From positions 1-12,442 of the forward strand of contig JANMQK010000117.1 of the NCBI GenBank assembly GCA_031370485.1: a DNA stretch of 12,442 bases. Reading direction: 5' to 3'. The notes beneath the pieces were generated by a model. The model saw only the letters and a program-made list of their open reading frames with translations, did no database searches and had not been told where the DNA came from. Of the stretch, positions 1-6,565 are shown one piece after another. The position numbers and the translations under genes were made by a program. Every line of letters begins with the position of its first letter. Position 1 is the stretch's first letter. Source of the DNA: JANMQK01 sp031370485. GTDB lineage: Bacteria > Acidobacteriota > Polarisedimenticolia > Gp22-AA2.

Positions 1-879
1 GAGATCCGGGACGCGCAGGATCCTCAACCCCGGCGCGGCTTCGATGCGCGGGACGGCGTCGGCCGGGACGTTCTCCATGAAATCGATCCCCCCGGCCAGC
101 AGCTCATTGACGAGCGTCGTCTCGTCCGGGATCACGCGGAACACCACAGCGTCGAGTCGGGGGAGGGGGGCGAACAGGTAGCCGGGGTTGCGGCCCAGCT
201 CGATGAGTGCTCCCCGCTCGTATCTCTTGAGGAGAAACGGTCCGCTCGAGACCGGGGCGCGGAGAAAGTCGGTCTTTGGCCAGGCCGGGAACGGGACCTT
301 CCCGTAATCGAGAGCGGACACCACGTTCCCCTCGACGGCGTCCATCAGCGCGTAGGGATAGGCGCGCGAGAAGTGGTAGACGACCGTCTGCGCGTCGGGC
401 GCGCTCACCCTGTCGATCAGCTCCTTGACGTCGCTGCCGACCCACGCGACCTCGGGGCTCGCGGCCGCCTGGTGCGTGAACAGGACGTCGGCCGAGGTCA
501 GGGGATTCCCGTCGCTCCAGCGGGCCCCGGTTCTCAGGTGGAATGTCAGCGTCCTCCGGTCGGGGGAGAATTCCCAGGACGATGCAAGGGCGGGGCGGAA
601 CGACGGCGGGCCCTTCTGGAAGTCATCCTGCTCGGCCGCCAGCTTCAGGTCGAGCAGATCGATCACCTCCTGCGAGAAGGCGTTGCTGGCGGTGTAAAGG
701 TTGAACGAGGTAACATCCCCCCGCACGCCGATGACGACGCGGCCGCCGCCGGCGCTCTCGCGGGCGGGGGCGGAATGCATCAAGGCCGGGACGGCGAGGA
801 AGGCCCCTGCGGCCAGTAGCAGCAGAAGGGCGGGGCCACGTCGCAGCGGGCCCCGGCGGTTGCGGGCGGCATCTGCCAT
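1..879 (-). CDS. ABC transporter substrate-binding protein, peptide/nickel (SBP_bac_5) family, C-terminus cut by window edge
   Basis: This is the periplasmic (or outer-face) solute receptor of a peptide/nickel/oligosaccharide-type ABC importer. The minus-strand frame is open from an ATG at 879 to the window edge, giving 293 residues; family members usually have 500-600, so roughly half is visible. Residues 1-39 look like a signal peptide: basic RRGPLRRG, a leucine/alanine-rich core, then an A-P-A region. No lipobox cysteine is seen. The family signature lies at about 114-138, including WSDGNPLTSADVLFT, and further typical segments are SSGPFLLKRYERG and VNELLAGGIDFMENVP near the visible end. 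It is divergent from the two permease genes, which probably form the same importer. No strong Shine-Dalgarno precedes the ATG, but it is the only start that leaves a complete signal peptide. The substrate cannot be read from sequence; dipeptides or oligopeptides are the default for the family. Confidence 0.88.
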   Translation of the reverse strand, partial: MADAARNRRGPLRRGPALLLLLAAGAFLAVPALMHSAPARESAGGGRVVIGVRGDVTSFNLYTASNAFSQEVIDLLDLKLAAEQDDFQKGPPSFRPALASSWEFSPDRRTLTFHLRTGARWSDGNPLTSADVLFTHQAAASPEVAWVGSDVKELIDRVSAPDAQTVVYHFSRAYPYALMDAVEGNVVSALDYGKVPFPAWPKTDFLRAPVSSGPFLLKRYERGALIELGRNPGYLFAPLPRLDAVVFRVIPDETTLVNELLAGGIDFMENVPADAVPRIEAAPGLRILRVPDL

Positions 880-911
880 GGATTTGGGCACCCGAAGGAT
901 GCTGAAGGCTC

Positions 912-940
912 ATCCTACTCGCTTGTCCTTCAACTCTCAA
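912..940 (-). promoter_or_regulatory. Candidate sigma70-like promoter for the substrate-binding protein gene
   Basis: On the minus strand, TTGAGA (935-940) and TAGGAT (912-917) are separated by exactly 17 bases. They match the -35 consensus at 5 of 6 positions and the -10 consensus at 4 of 6. The -10 box ends about 32 bases before the ATG at 879, giving a short leader of roughly 25 bases. A 6-bp inverted repeat, AGGATG (896-901) and CATCCT (911-916), overlaps the -10 box and could be an operator or chance. No convincing promoter was seen for the divergent permease genes in the same 87-bp gap. Confidence 0.45.
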
Positions 941-966
941 GGATCGGGCGGTCCGGGGCCGCGGCA

Positions 967-1938
967 TTGACGACCTATGTCGTGCGGCGGCTCGTCGCGA
1001 TCCTGCCTCTCGCGCTCGGGGTCCTCACCGTCGTCTTTCTGCTCCTCGAGGTCCTGCCCGGGCGGCCGTTCGGGCTCGAGCCGGGGACGGGGGTGCGGCC
1101 GGGGGCGGCCGACGACCTCCGCCGGATCTTCGCGGCCGATCGTCCCCTGGTCGAGAGGTACCTCGACTGGCTGCGCGGCTTCCTGACGGGCGACCTGGGG
1201 ATCTCCTTCGCCTACCGCCGCCCGGTCGGGGCCCTGATCAGCGAGGCGGCGGGCAACACGGTCACCCTGGCGGGGCTGGCCCTGGCGATGCAGTTCCTCC
1301 TCGGGACCGCCGCGGGAACGGCTGCAGCCGCGGCGGATCGCAAATCGATTGACCGGCTGATCACGGGGACCTCCTCGGTTCTCTACTCGGTGCCGTCGTT
1401 CTGGCTCGCGGTGGTGCTGGTGTCTTTGGTCTCGGTCCGCCTCGGGTGGCTTCCGGTTTCCCAGATGCGCTCGCTCGACGCCGCGGAACTCGGTCCCTGG
1501 CCCCGGCTGGTCGACGTCCTGCGGCACCTTGTCCTGCCCTGCCTGTCGCTCGCCCTGCCGGCCGCCGCCGGCATCGCGTTGTACGTGCGGGACGAGATGC
1601 GCGCCACCCTTGCGCGCGGCTTCATCCAGGCGGCGCGCGCCCGCGGGACGCCGAGGGCCGGCGTCGTTCTCCGGCACGGTCTGGCCGGTGTGCTGCGGCC
1701 GGTGATCACGCTGTTCGGCCTGGCGGTCCCCGGCCTCCTGGGGGGGAGCGTCGTCATCGAGGTCCTGTTCGCCTGGCCGGGGATGGGCCGGCTGGCCTAC
1801 CAGGCGGTGCTGTCGCGGGACGAGCCGCTCGTCCTCGGGTGCACTTGGGTGGCGTCGCTCGCGGTGATCGCCTCCAGCCTGGCGGCGGACCTGCTGGCGG
1901 CGGCGGTTGATCCCCGCGTGCGCGAGGCGACGCCGTGA
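967..1938 (+). CDS. ABC transporter permease, DppB/OppB type
   Basis: This is an inner-membrane permease subunit (BPD_transp_1 fold) of a peptide/nickel-type importer, 323 residues, normal for the family. It opens with a cytoplasmic RR and a first membrane helix (about 8-29), followed by the periplasmic loop usual for DppB proteins, with the family-typical segment FLTGDLGISF at 72-81. Further hydrophobic helices lie at about 100-122, 140-158, 185-206, 245-270 and 288-312. The cytoplasmic EAA-like loop that contacts the ATPase is at about 222-240 (AARARGTPRAGVVLRHGLA), and FAWPGMGRLAY at 268-278 is another family hallmark. The start is a TTG at 967, chosen because it gives the canonical N-terminus TYVVRRLV; no nearby ATG in this frame does so, and the Shine-Dalgarno is weak. 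Its stop overlaps the start of the next permease gene, so the two are probably translationally coupled. Confidence 0.9.
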   Translation: MTTYVVRRLVAILPLALGVLTVVFLLLEVLPGRPFGLEPGTGVRPGAADDLRRIFAADRPLVERYLDWLRGFLTGDLGISFAYRRPVGALISEAAGNTVTLAGLALAMQFLLGTAAGTAAAAADRKSIDRLITGTSSVLYSVPSFWLAVVLVSLVSVRLGWLPVSQMRSLDAAELGPWPRLVDVLRHLVLPCLSLALPAAAGIALYVRDEMRATLARGFIQAARARGTPRAGVVLRHGLAGVLRPVITLFGLAVPGLLGGSVVIEVLFAWPGMGRLAYQAVLSRDEPLVLGCTWVASLAVIASSLAADLLAAAVDPRVREATP

Positions 1939-2897
1939 GGGGTCCCCGGCTCCGGATCGCCGCCGGGCCCGCGGCGCTGGTTTTGATCCTGCTGCTGGCG
2001 GCCGCCGCTCCCTGGCTCGCCCCCCGGCCGCCCGACCTTCAGGAGGATGTGGCCGGAGCGCGCTACCTGGCGCCGTTCACGCGGGCGGTGGCGCTCCAGA
2101 TCGACGCCGACCATGTCCGGATCGGCACGTCGCCGCGGCCGACGGCGGGCGGCTGGGAGTACACGCGCGCCGGACGGCGGGAGCGGGTGGACGCCACGGA
2201 TCTCCCGGAACCACCGTCGCCCCGCTTCTACCTTCTTGGGACCGACGGGCTGGGCTGGGACCTGGCCAGCCGTCTTCTCTACGGGGCGCGGCATTCGGTC
2301 GGGATCGCCGCCCTCGGCGCCCTCCTGGCTCTCCTGCTCGGCGTCGGGGTCGGGTCCGCGGCGGGCCTCGCCGGCGGGTGGGCGGACGCGCTGCTGATGC
2401 GGGGTGTCGACGTGCTCCGGTCGGTGCCGCGGCTTCTCGTCTATCTGCTGTGCGCCACTCTCTTCCGGCCGTCCACGGTCCTCCTGGTCCTGGTCCTGGG
2501 GGCGACCACCTGGACGGAACTCGCGCGTCTCGTGAGGATCGAGATGCTGGCTCTGCGCCGGAGCGACCTGGCCTCGGCGCCGCGCGCCTCGGGGGCTTCG
2601 CCGGCGCGGATCCTGGGGCGCCATCTCCTCCCCCAGATCGCGCCGCTCCTGGTGGTCTCCGCGGCCTTGCGTTTCGCCGACACCGTCCTCCTGGAATCGG
2701 CGCTGTCGCTGCTCGGCCTCGGCTCGCCGCCCCCCGCGGTATCGCTCGGTGGCCTCATCGCCTCCGGCCGCGAGGCCCTGGCCGAGGCCTGGTGGATCGT
2801 GGCCTGGCCGGGAGCGCTCATCAGTCTCCTGGTCGTCGCCCTGCGCTCGACCGCGTCGCGGCTCGTGGGAGCCTCCGACCCACCCTCCCTGGCCTGA
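1935..2897 (+). CDS. ABC transporter permease, DppC/OppC type
   Basis: This is the second permease subunit of the importer, 320 residues. It starts with GTG inside the sequence GTGA, overlapping the upstream permease stop by four bases, a standard arrangement for coupled DppB-DppC pairs. The first membrane helix is at about 12-29. The family block LGTDGLGWDLASRLLYGARH is at 101-120, and the EAA-like ATPase-contact loop is at about 213-232 (RASGASPARILGRHLLP). The remaining helices are at about 121-146, 165-190, 236-260 and 288-305. Between helix 1 and the LGTDGLG block there is an extra stretch of about 65 residues (33-97), probably periplasmic, where most DppC proteins have a short loop. No ATPase gene follows; the transcript seems to end in the convergent gap. 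Confidence 0.9.
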   Translation: MRGPRLRIAAGPAALVLILLLAAAAPWLAPRPPDLQEDVAGARYLAPFTRAVALQIDADHVRIGTSPRPTAGGWEYTRAGRRERVDATDLPEPPSPRFYLLGTDGLGWDLASRLLYGARHSVGIAALGALLALLLGVGVGSAAGLAGGWADALLMRGVDVLRSVPRLLVYLLCATLFRPSTVLLVLVLGATTWTELARLVRIEMLALRRSDLASAPRASGASPARILGRHLLPQIAPLLVVSAALRFADTVLLESALSLLGLGSPPPAVSLGGLIASGREALAEAWWIVAWPGALISLLVVALRSTASRLVGASDPPSLA

Positions 2898-2909
2898 AAC
2901 ACCCGAAAG

Positions 2910-2934
2910 CGGCGCCGCGTGCCGCCCGGCGCCG
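2910..2934. terminator. GC-rich hairpin in the convergent gap, possible bidirectional terminator
   Basis: Two copies of CGGCGCCG (2910-2917 and 2927-2934) are separated by a 9-base loop and can form an 8-bp stem that reads the same on both strands. It occupies most of the 40-bp gap between the convergent DppC-type permease and trmJ genes, where a shared terminator is expected. There is no T-run on either side, so it is not a canonical intrinsic terminator, and in DNA this GC-rich such a stem could be chance. Confidence 0.4.
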
Positions 2935-2937
2935 TCG

Positions 2938-3753
2938 TCACGTCCTGGGCGATGCAGATCGCGCTCGCAGCGCATCGACCCGCCGCACGATGCCCTCGAG
3001 GATCGCCACCTCGCGCCGGGTGAGCAGCGCGCGGTTGAAGATCCGTCTGAGGTCGCGGATCATGTGCTCCCTGGCGCCACCCGCTAAGAAGCCGATCGCG
3101 TCGAGTGTTTCCGCCAGCCGCCCGTAGAACCTCTCGATCTCGGCCTGCGCGGGAGGGTCATGGGGCGCGGCGCGGGCCCGCCGCCCGCCACCGGGCGCGA
3201 CGGGCGCCGTGGACCGCGCCGACCGCGGCGCCCCAGCGCGCTCGAGGGCCGCCAGCCGGATCTCGTAGAGAAAGATCAGCGCGGCCTGCGCCAGGTTGAG
3301 CGAGGCGTAGAGGGGGGAGGCGGGGATGGTGCCGAGGATCTGGCAGCGCGCCCGTTCGGCGCGGGTCAACCCGAGGTTCTCGCGACCCAGGACAAGGGCG
3401 ACCGCGCCGCTTTCGGCCGCGTCCAGAAGGCGTGGCGCCAGGTCGCGGGGCGCGAAGGCTGCAAGTCCATCGGGCGGAACGGATGTCGTCCCGGCCACCA
3501 GCACCGTGTCGGCCACGGCGGACTCGAGCGACGGGTGCTCCTCCCGCGCCTCCAGTACATCGGCGGCGTTCCAGGCCATCCTCCCGGCCTCGGTCTTGAA
3601 AAAGGAGGGATCCTCGAAACGCGCGGGTCCGGCGATGCGCAGACGCGTGAGTCCCATGTTCTTCATCGCCCGGGCGACCGAGCCGACGTTGCCGGGGCTC
3701 TTCGGACGACTCAGGACGACAACCACGCGCGACAGGATTTCGGGGTCGTCCAC
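2938..3753 (-). CDS. trmJ: TrmJ-type tRNA/rRNA 2'-O-methyltransferase (SpoU/TrmH superfamily)
   Basis: This is a 271-residue S-adenosylmethionine-dependent RNA ribose 2'-O-methyltransferase of the knotted SPOUT fold. The TrmJ group methylates position 32 of tRNAs. SpoU motif 1 is at 16-36 (PKSPGNVGSVARAMKNMG, with catalytic-type Asn22 and Arg28). Motifs 2 and 3 are at about 119-157 (ALVLGRENLGL, then SLNLAQAA), where the knot and SAM site form. A variable linker rich in Ala, Arg and Pro (about 172-203) leads to the C-terminal helical segment typical of TrmJ (about 207-262, including LDAIGFL and RRIFNRALLTRREVAILEGI). The GTG at 3753 is preferred: the upstream extension of this frame lies inside the iron-sulfur gene and looks non-native. 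It begins 5 bases after that gene's stop, so it is probably the last gene of the formate dehydrogenase transcript, although its function looks unrelated. Confidence 0.87.
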   Translation of the reverse strand: MDDPEILSRVVVVLSRPKSPGNVGSVARAMKNMGLTRLRIAGPARFEDPSFFKTEAGRMAWNAADVLEAREEHPSLESAVADTVLVAGTTSVPPDGLAAFAPRDLAPRLLDAAESGAVALVLGRENLGLTRAERARCQILGTIPASPLYASLNLAQAALIFLYEIRLAALERAGAPRSARSTAPVAPGGGRRARAAPHDPPAQAEIERFYGRLAETLDAIGFLAGGAREHMIRDLRRIFNRALLTRREVAILEGIVRRVDALRARSASPRT

Positions 3754-3758
3754 CTGGG

Positions 3759-4694
3759 CTAGGTCTCCGGCTCCTCGCGGTTCTGCACGAACTGCCAGCC
3801 GAAGCGGCCCTTGATGCAGAGGTGGCCCTCGGTCACGTCGTGATCGAGGGGAGAGGTGACCTTCACGATGGCGTTGTCCTGGACATGCAGCGTGACCGTG
3901 CAGCCGACGCCGCAGTAGGCGCAGATGGTGTCGGTCTTCGCCTGGCGGGCCTCGTCCCACTGTCCGTCCCGGCGCATGTCGTGCTCGCTCTTGAACATCA
4001 GGGCGCCCGTGGGGCAGACGCCGATGCAGTTGCCGCAGTAGACGCAGGCGGAATCGGGCAGGGGCGCGGCGAACTCGGTCGAAATCCGGGCGTCGAATCC
4101 GCGGCCCGCGACCGCGATGGCGAAGGTGTTCTGCGCGTCAACCCCGCACGCCTCGACGCATTTGTAGCAGAGGATGCACTTGGAGTAATCGCGCACGTAC
4201 AGGTCGTTGTCGACCTTTACCGGCTGGCGGACAGTCTCGGCGCCGCCGTCCGGGGGAGCGTGCCGCCCCGCGATCCGGAAGTCGCGATCCCCCTCCTTCG
4301 CGGCGGGAGCCTGCGGCCCGAAGCGCTCGGGGCGGGCGCCGTAGTCGCGCATGTAGCGCTGCGCGTCCGGCGCGGTGCTCAGGTCGACGGAGGACGCCAG
4401 GAACTCCATTACCAGCCGGCGGCTCAGGCGGACCCGCTCCGAGTCGGTGAGCACCTTCATGCCGTTCTCCGCCGCCCTCGAGCAGGCCGGCACCAGGGTG
4501 CGCGAGCCCTCGACCTCGACGACGCACACGCGGCAGACGTTTACCGGCGTGAGATTTTCGAGGTAGCAGAGGGTCGGCGTGTCGATCCCCTGCTGGCGGC
4601 AGGCCTGGAGAAGGGTCGTGCCCTCGGTGACCTTCACGGCGCGGCCGTCCACGGTGAGCTCCACGATTCTCGGGGCCGCGGGCGCCGCCTTCAC
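3759..4694 (-). CDS. Formate dehydrogenase iron-sulfur protein carrying the molybdopterin-proximal [4Fe-4S] domain (N-terminal half of FdsA/FdhA)
   Basis: This 311-residue protein carries electrons between the molybdenum/tungsten site and the FMN subunit. A NuoG-type [2Fe-2S] domain (about 8-85) has ligands Cys43, Cys54, Cys57 and Cys71. Two ferredoxin-type [4Fe-4S] sets follow: Cys173/176/179/183 and Cys217/220/223/227. The C-terminal tail (about 255-311) is the Molybdop_Fe4S4 domain that normally begins a formate dehydrogenase catalytic chain, with Cys258, 261, 265 and 293, then IKGRFGWQF. Lys295 aligns with the lysine thought to relay electrons between pterin and cluster (Lys44 in E. coli FdhF). 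The His-Cys3 cluster motif usual after the [2Fe-2S] domain is absent: residues 100-120 have no cysteine. The GTG start at 4694 sits in GTGA, overlapping the NuoEF stop, with a GGTGGAG Shine-Dalgarno. The protein ends where the catalytic chain should continue; that chain is a separate gene at 6565-8490. Confidence 0.88.
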   Translation of the reverse strand: MKAAPAAPRIVELTVDGRAVKVTEGTTLLQACRQQGIDTPTLCYLENLTPVNVCRVCVVEVEGSRTLVPACSRAAENGMKVLTDSERVRLSRRLVMEFLASSVDLSTAPDAQRYMRDYGARPERFGPQAPAAKEGDRDFRIAGRHAPPDGGAETVRQPVKVDNDLYVRDYSKCILCYKCVEACGVDAQNTFAIAVAGRGFDARISTEFAAPLPDSACVYCGNCIGVCPTGALMFKSEHDMRRDGQWDEARQAKTDTICAYCGVGCTVTLHVQDNAIVKVTSPLDHDVTEGHLCIKGRFGWQFVQNREEPET

Positions 4695-6565
4695 GCTCCA
4701 CCCCCGTCGAGAAGCCCCAGCTTGGCGACCGCCGTGGCGACCGCGCTCGCGGCGGTCTGACCCAGGCCGCAGATGGAGGCATCGCGCATCGCCTGCCCGA
4801 TCTCGTCGAGCAGGGCCGCTTCGCCCGCGGCGCGCCCGGCGCCCCGCGCGCGGGCGAGCCGGTGCAGCGCCTCCTCCTGGCGCACCGTGCCGACGCGGCA
4901 GGGAACGCACTGCCCGCACGACTCGTCGCGGAAAAACGCCGCGATCCGCAGCACCGTGTCCCACAGGTCGGCCGTTTCGTCGAAGGCCACCACCACCCCC
5001 GACCCGAGGGCGGCGCCTATCGCGCGCGTCCCCTCGAAGGTCAGCGGTACATCGATCTCTTCGGGCGTCACGAAGGTCCCGGCCGCCCCGCCCAGAAGCA
5101 CCGCCTTGAGGCGCCGTCCGCCGGGCACGCCCCCCGCCCGCGCCAGCATCTCCCGAAGGGTTGTCCCGAACGGCACTTCGTATATTCCCGGGCGCTCCAC
5201 GTGTCCCGAGACGCAGAACAGCTTGGTGCCGGTCGACCCCGGCGTGCCAATGGCCGCGTAGGCGTGACCGGCCTCGAGCACGATGTCCAGGACGTTCACG
5301 AGGGTCTCGACGTTGTTCACCACGGTCGGCTTCCCGAACAGGCCGTGGGTTGTCGGGAAGGGGGGCTTGTTGCGCGGCTCGCCGCGGTAGCCTTCGATCG
5401 AATTGAACAGGGCGGTCTCCTCGCCGCAGATGTAGGCCCCGGCGCCCCGCCTGATCTCGATGTCGAAGCGGAACCCATGGTCCATCACGTTCTCTCCGAG
5501 AAGCCCCTTCGCGCGCGCCATGCCGATCGCGTGCGACAGCCGCTCCGCTGCCAGCGGGTATTCCCCCCGCACATAGAGATAGCCCCGCTCGCAGGCCGTG
5601 GCGTAGCCGGCGATGGTCATCGCCTCGATGAGAGCGAAGGGATCGGACTCCATCAGGACCCGGTCCTTGAAGGTGCCGGGCTCCGACTCGTCGGCGTTGC
5701 AGACGAGATAGTGCGGCCGGGCGCCCGCCTTGAGGACCGCCTCCCACTTACGGCCCGTCGGGAAGGCGGCGCCGCCTCTACCGACCAGTTTCGAGTCGAG
5801 CACCTCGCGGACGATTGCGTCCGGGCCAAGTTCAATCGCCCGCCGCAGCGCCAGGTAGCCGCCGTGCGCCCTGTAATCGTCGAGGTTCGTAGGATCGACG
5901 CGATCGACCCGGCACAGCAATCGCAGGCCGGGCTCGCCGTATTGGGGGATTTTCGCCTGCGGCGCGGCGGTGGTCTCCGAGGGGCCTGCCGCCGTCGGCG
6001 GCTTAAGGGCTTCGATCACCTCGGAGGCGGTGGCGGGGGCGAGGACGGTTTCCCGCGGCGCTTCGCCCGCGTGCGCGATCAGGACCGCCGGGGCCCGCTC
6101 GCAGAGACCGAGGCAGGGACTCCGCAGCCAGGTGGCGTCCTTGCGCGCGCCGCCGCCTGCCGGTCCCATGGCGCGCTCCATCCCGGCGCAGAGAGGCTCC
6201 GCCCCCTTGAGGCGGCAGACGATGTCGTCGCACACGTGCGCCACCGCCGGAGCGCGGCGCTCGAGCGAGAACATCCCGTAGAAGGAGGCGACGCCATAAG
6301 CTTCGGCCGGAGGCACCGTCAGGCGCTGGCAGATGTAATTCAGCGCCCCCGCGCTGATCCAGCCTGCCCGGCCCTGCGCGGCGTGGAGCGCCGGGAGCAG
6401 GAGGTGGCGCCGGGCGCGTGCCTCGCGGCCCGCGCGGGCGGTGCGGGCGTCGGCGCCGGATCGCCGCCGGCCTCCCTCCCAGCCCGAAGCGGGCGGCCCG
6501 AGGACGGCGTCGACAGCCCGGCGCTCGGCGAGGGTGGCGCGGGCCTTTCCGATATGGAGATCCAT
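4691..6565 (-). CDS. NAD-linked formate dehydrogenase diaphorase subunit, NuoE-NuoF fusion
   Basis: This 624-residue fusion passes electrons from the iron-sulfur chain to NAD through FMN. The N-terminal part (about 50-185) is a NuoE/FdsG-like thioredoxin-fold [2Fe-2S] domain with ligands Cys112, Cys117, Cys151 and Cys155 (C-x4-C and C-x3-C). A short linker (about 186-205) joins it to a NuoF/FdsB module. That module has the glycine-rich NADH/FMN site GRGGAAFPTGRKWE (262-275), the FMN-binding segment CNADESEPGTFKDR (289-302), YICGEETALFNSIEG (378-392), and the C-terminal [4Fe-4S] ligands Cys550, 553, 556 and 599. The ATG at 6565 forms TGATG with the stop of the Sec-containing catalytic gene, so the two are translationally coupled. 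An in-frame extension further upstream is only a shadow of that gene. The first 50 residues are Arg-rich and less conserved-looking. A similar fusion is known in Methylobacterium formate dehydrogenase 1. Confidence 0.93.
   Translation of the reverse strand: MDLHIGKARATLAERRAVDAVLGPPASGWEGGRRRSGADARTARAGREARARRHLLLPALHAAQGRAGWISAGALNYICQRLTVPPAEAYGVASFYGMFSLERRAPAVAHVCDDIVCRLKGAEPLCAGMERAMGPAGGGARKDATWLRSPCLGLCERAPAVLIAHAGEAPRETVLAPATASEVIEALKPPTAAGPSETTAAPQAKIPQYGEPGLRLLCRVDRVDPTNLDDYRAHGGYLALRRAIELGPDAIVREVLDSKLVGRGGAAFPTGRKWEAVLKAGARPHYLVCNADESEPGTFKDRVLMESDPFALIEAMTIAGYATACERGYLYVRGEYPLAAERLSHAIGMARAKGLLGENVMDHGFRFDIEIRRGAGAYICGEETALFNSIEGYRGEPRNKPPFPTTHGLFGKPTVVNNVETLVNVLDIVLEAGHAYAAIGTPGSTGTKLFCVSGHVERPGIYEVPFGTTLREMLARAGGVPGGRRLKAVLLGGAAGTFVTPEEIDVPLTFEGTRAIGAALGSGVVVAFDETADLWDTVLRIAAFFRDESCGQCVPCRVGTVRQEEALHRLARARGAGRAAGEAALLDEIGQAMRDASICGLGQTAASAVATAVAKLGLLDGGGA

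Noticed and set aside
896..916. 6-bp inverted repeat AGGATG/CATCCT as a defined operator
   Set aside because: Too short and unmatched to any regulator motif I can name; mentioned only with the candidate promoter it overlaps.
104..967. Minus-strand frames 104-445 and 623-967, and plus-strand frames 373-970
   Set aside because: They are shadows of the substrate-binding protein gene, which is open in another minus-strand frame to the window edge and has clear family motifs.
3754..3960. N-terminal extension of trmJ to 340 residues
   Set aside because: The extra 69 residues overlap the end of the iron-sulfur gene in another frame and do not resemble TrmJ, which normally starts just before the first SpoU motif.
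4695..5747. Extension of the iron-sulfur protein to 662 residues, and of NuoEF to 875 residues (up to 7318)
   Set aside because: Both extensions are out-of-frame translations of the gene upstream and are Arg-rich without domains; overlapping GTGA and TGATG starts explain the junctions.
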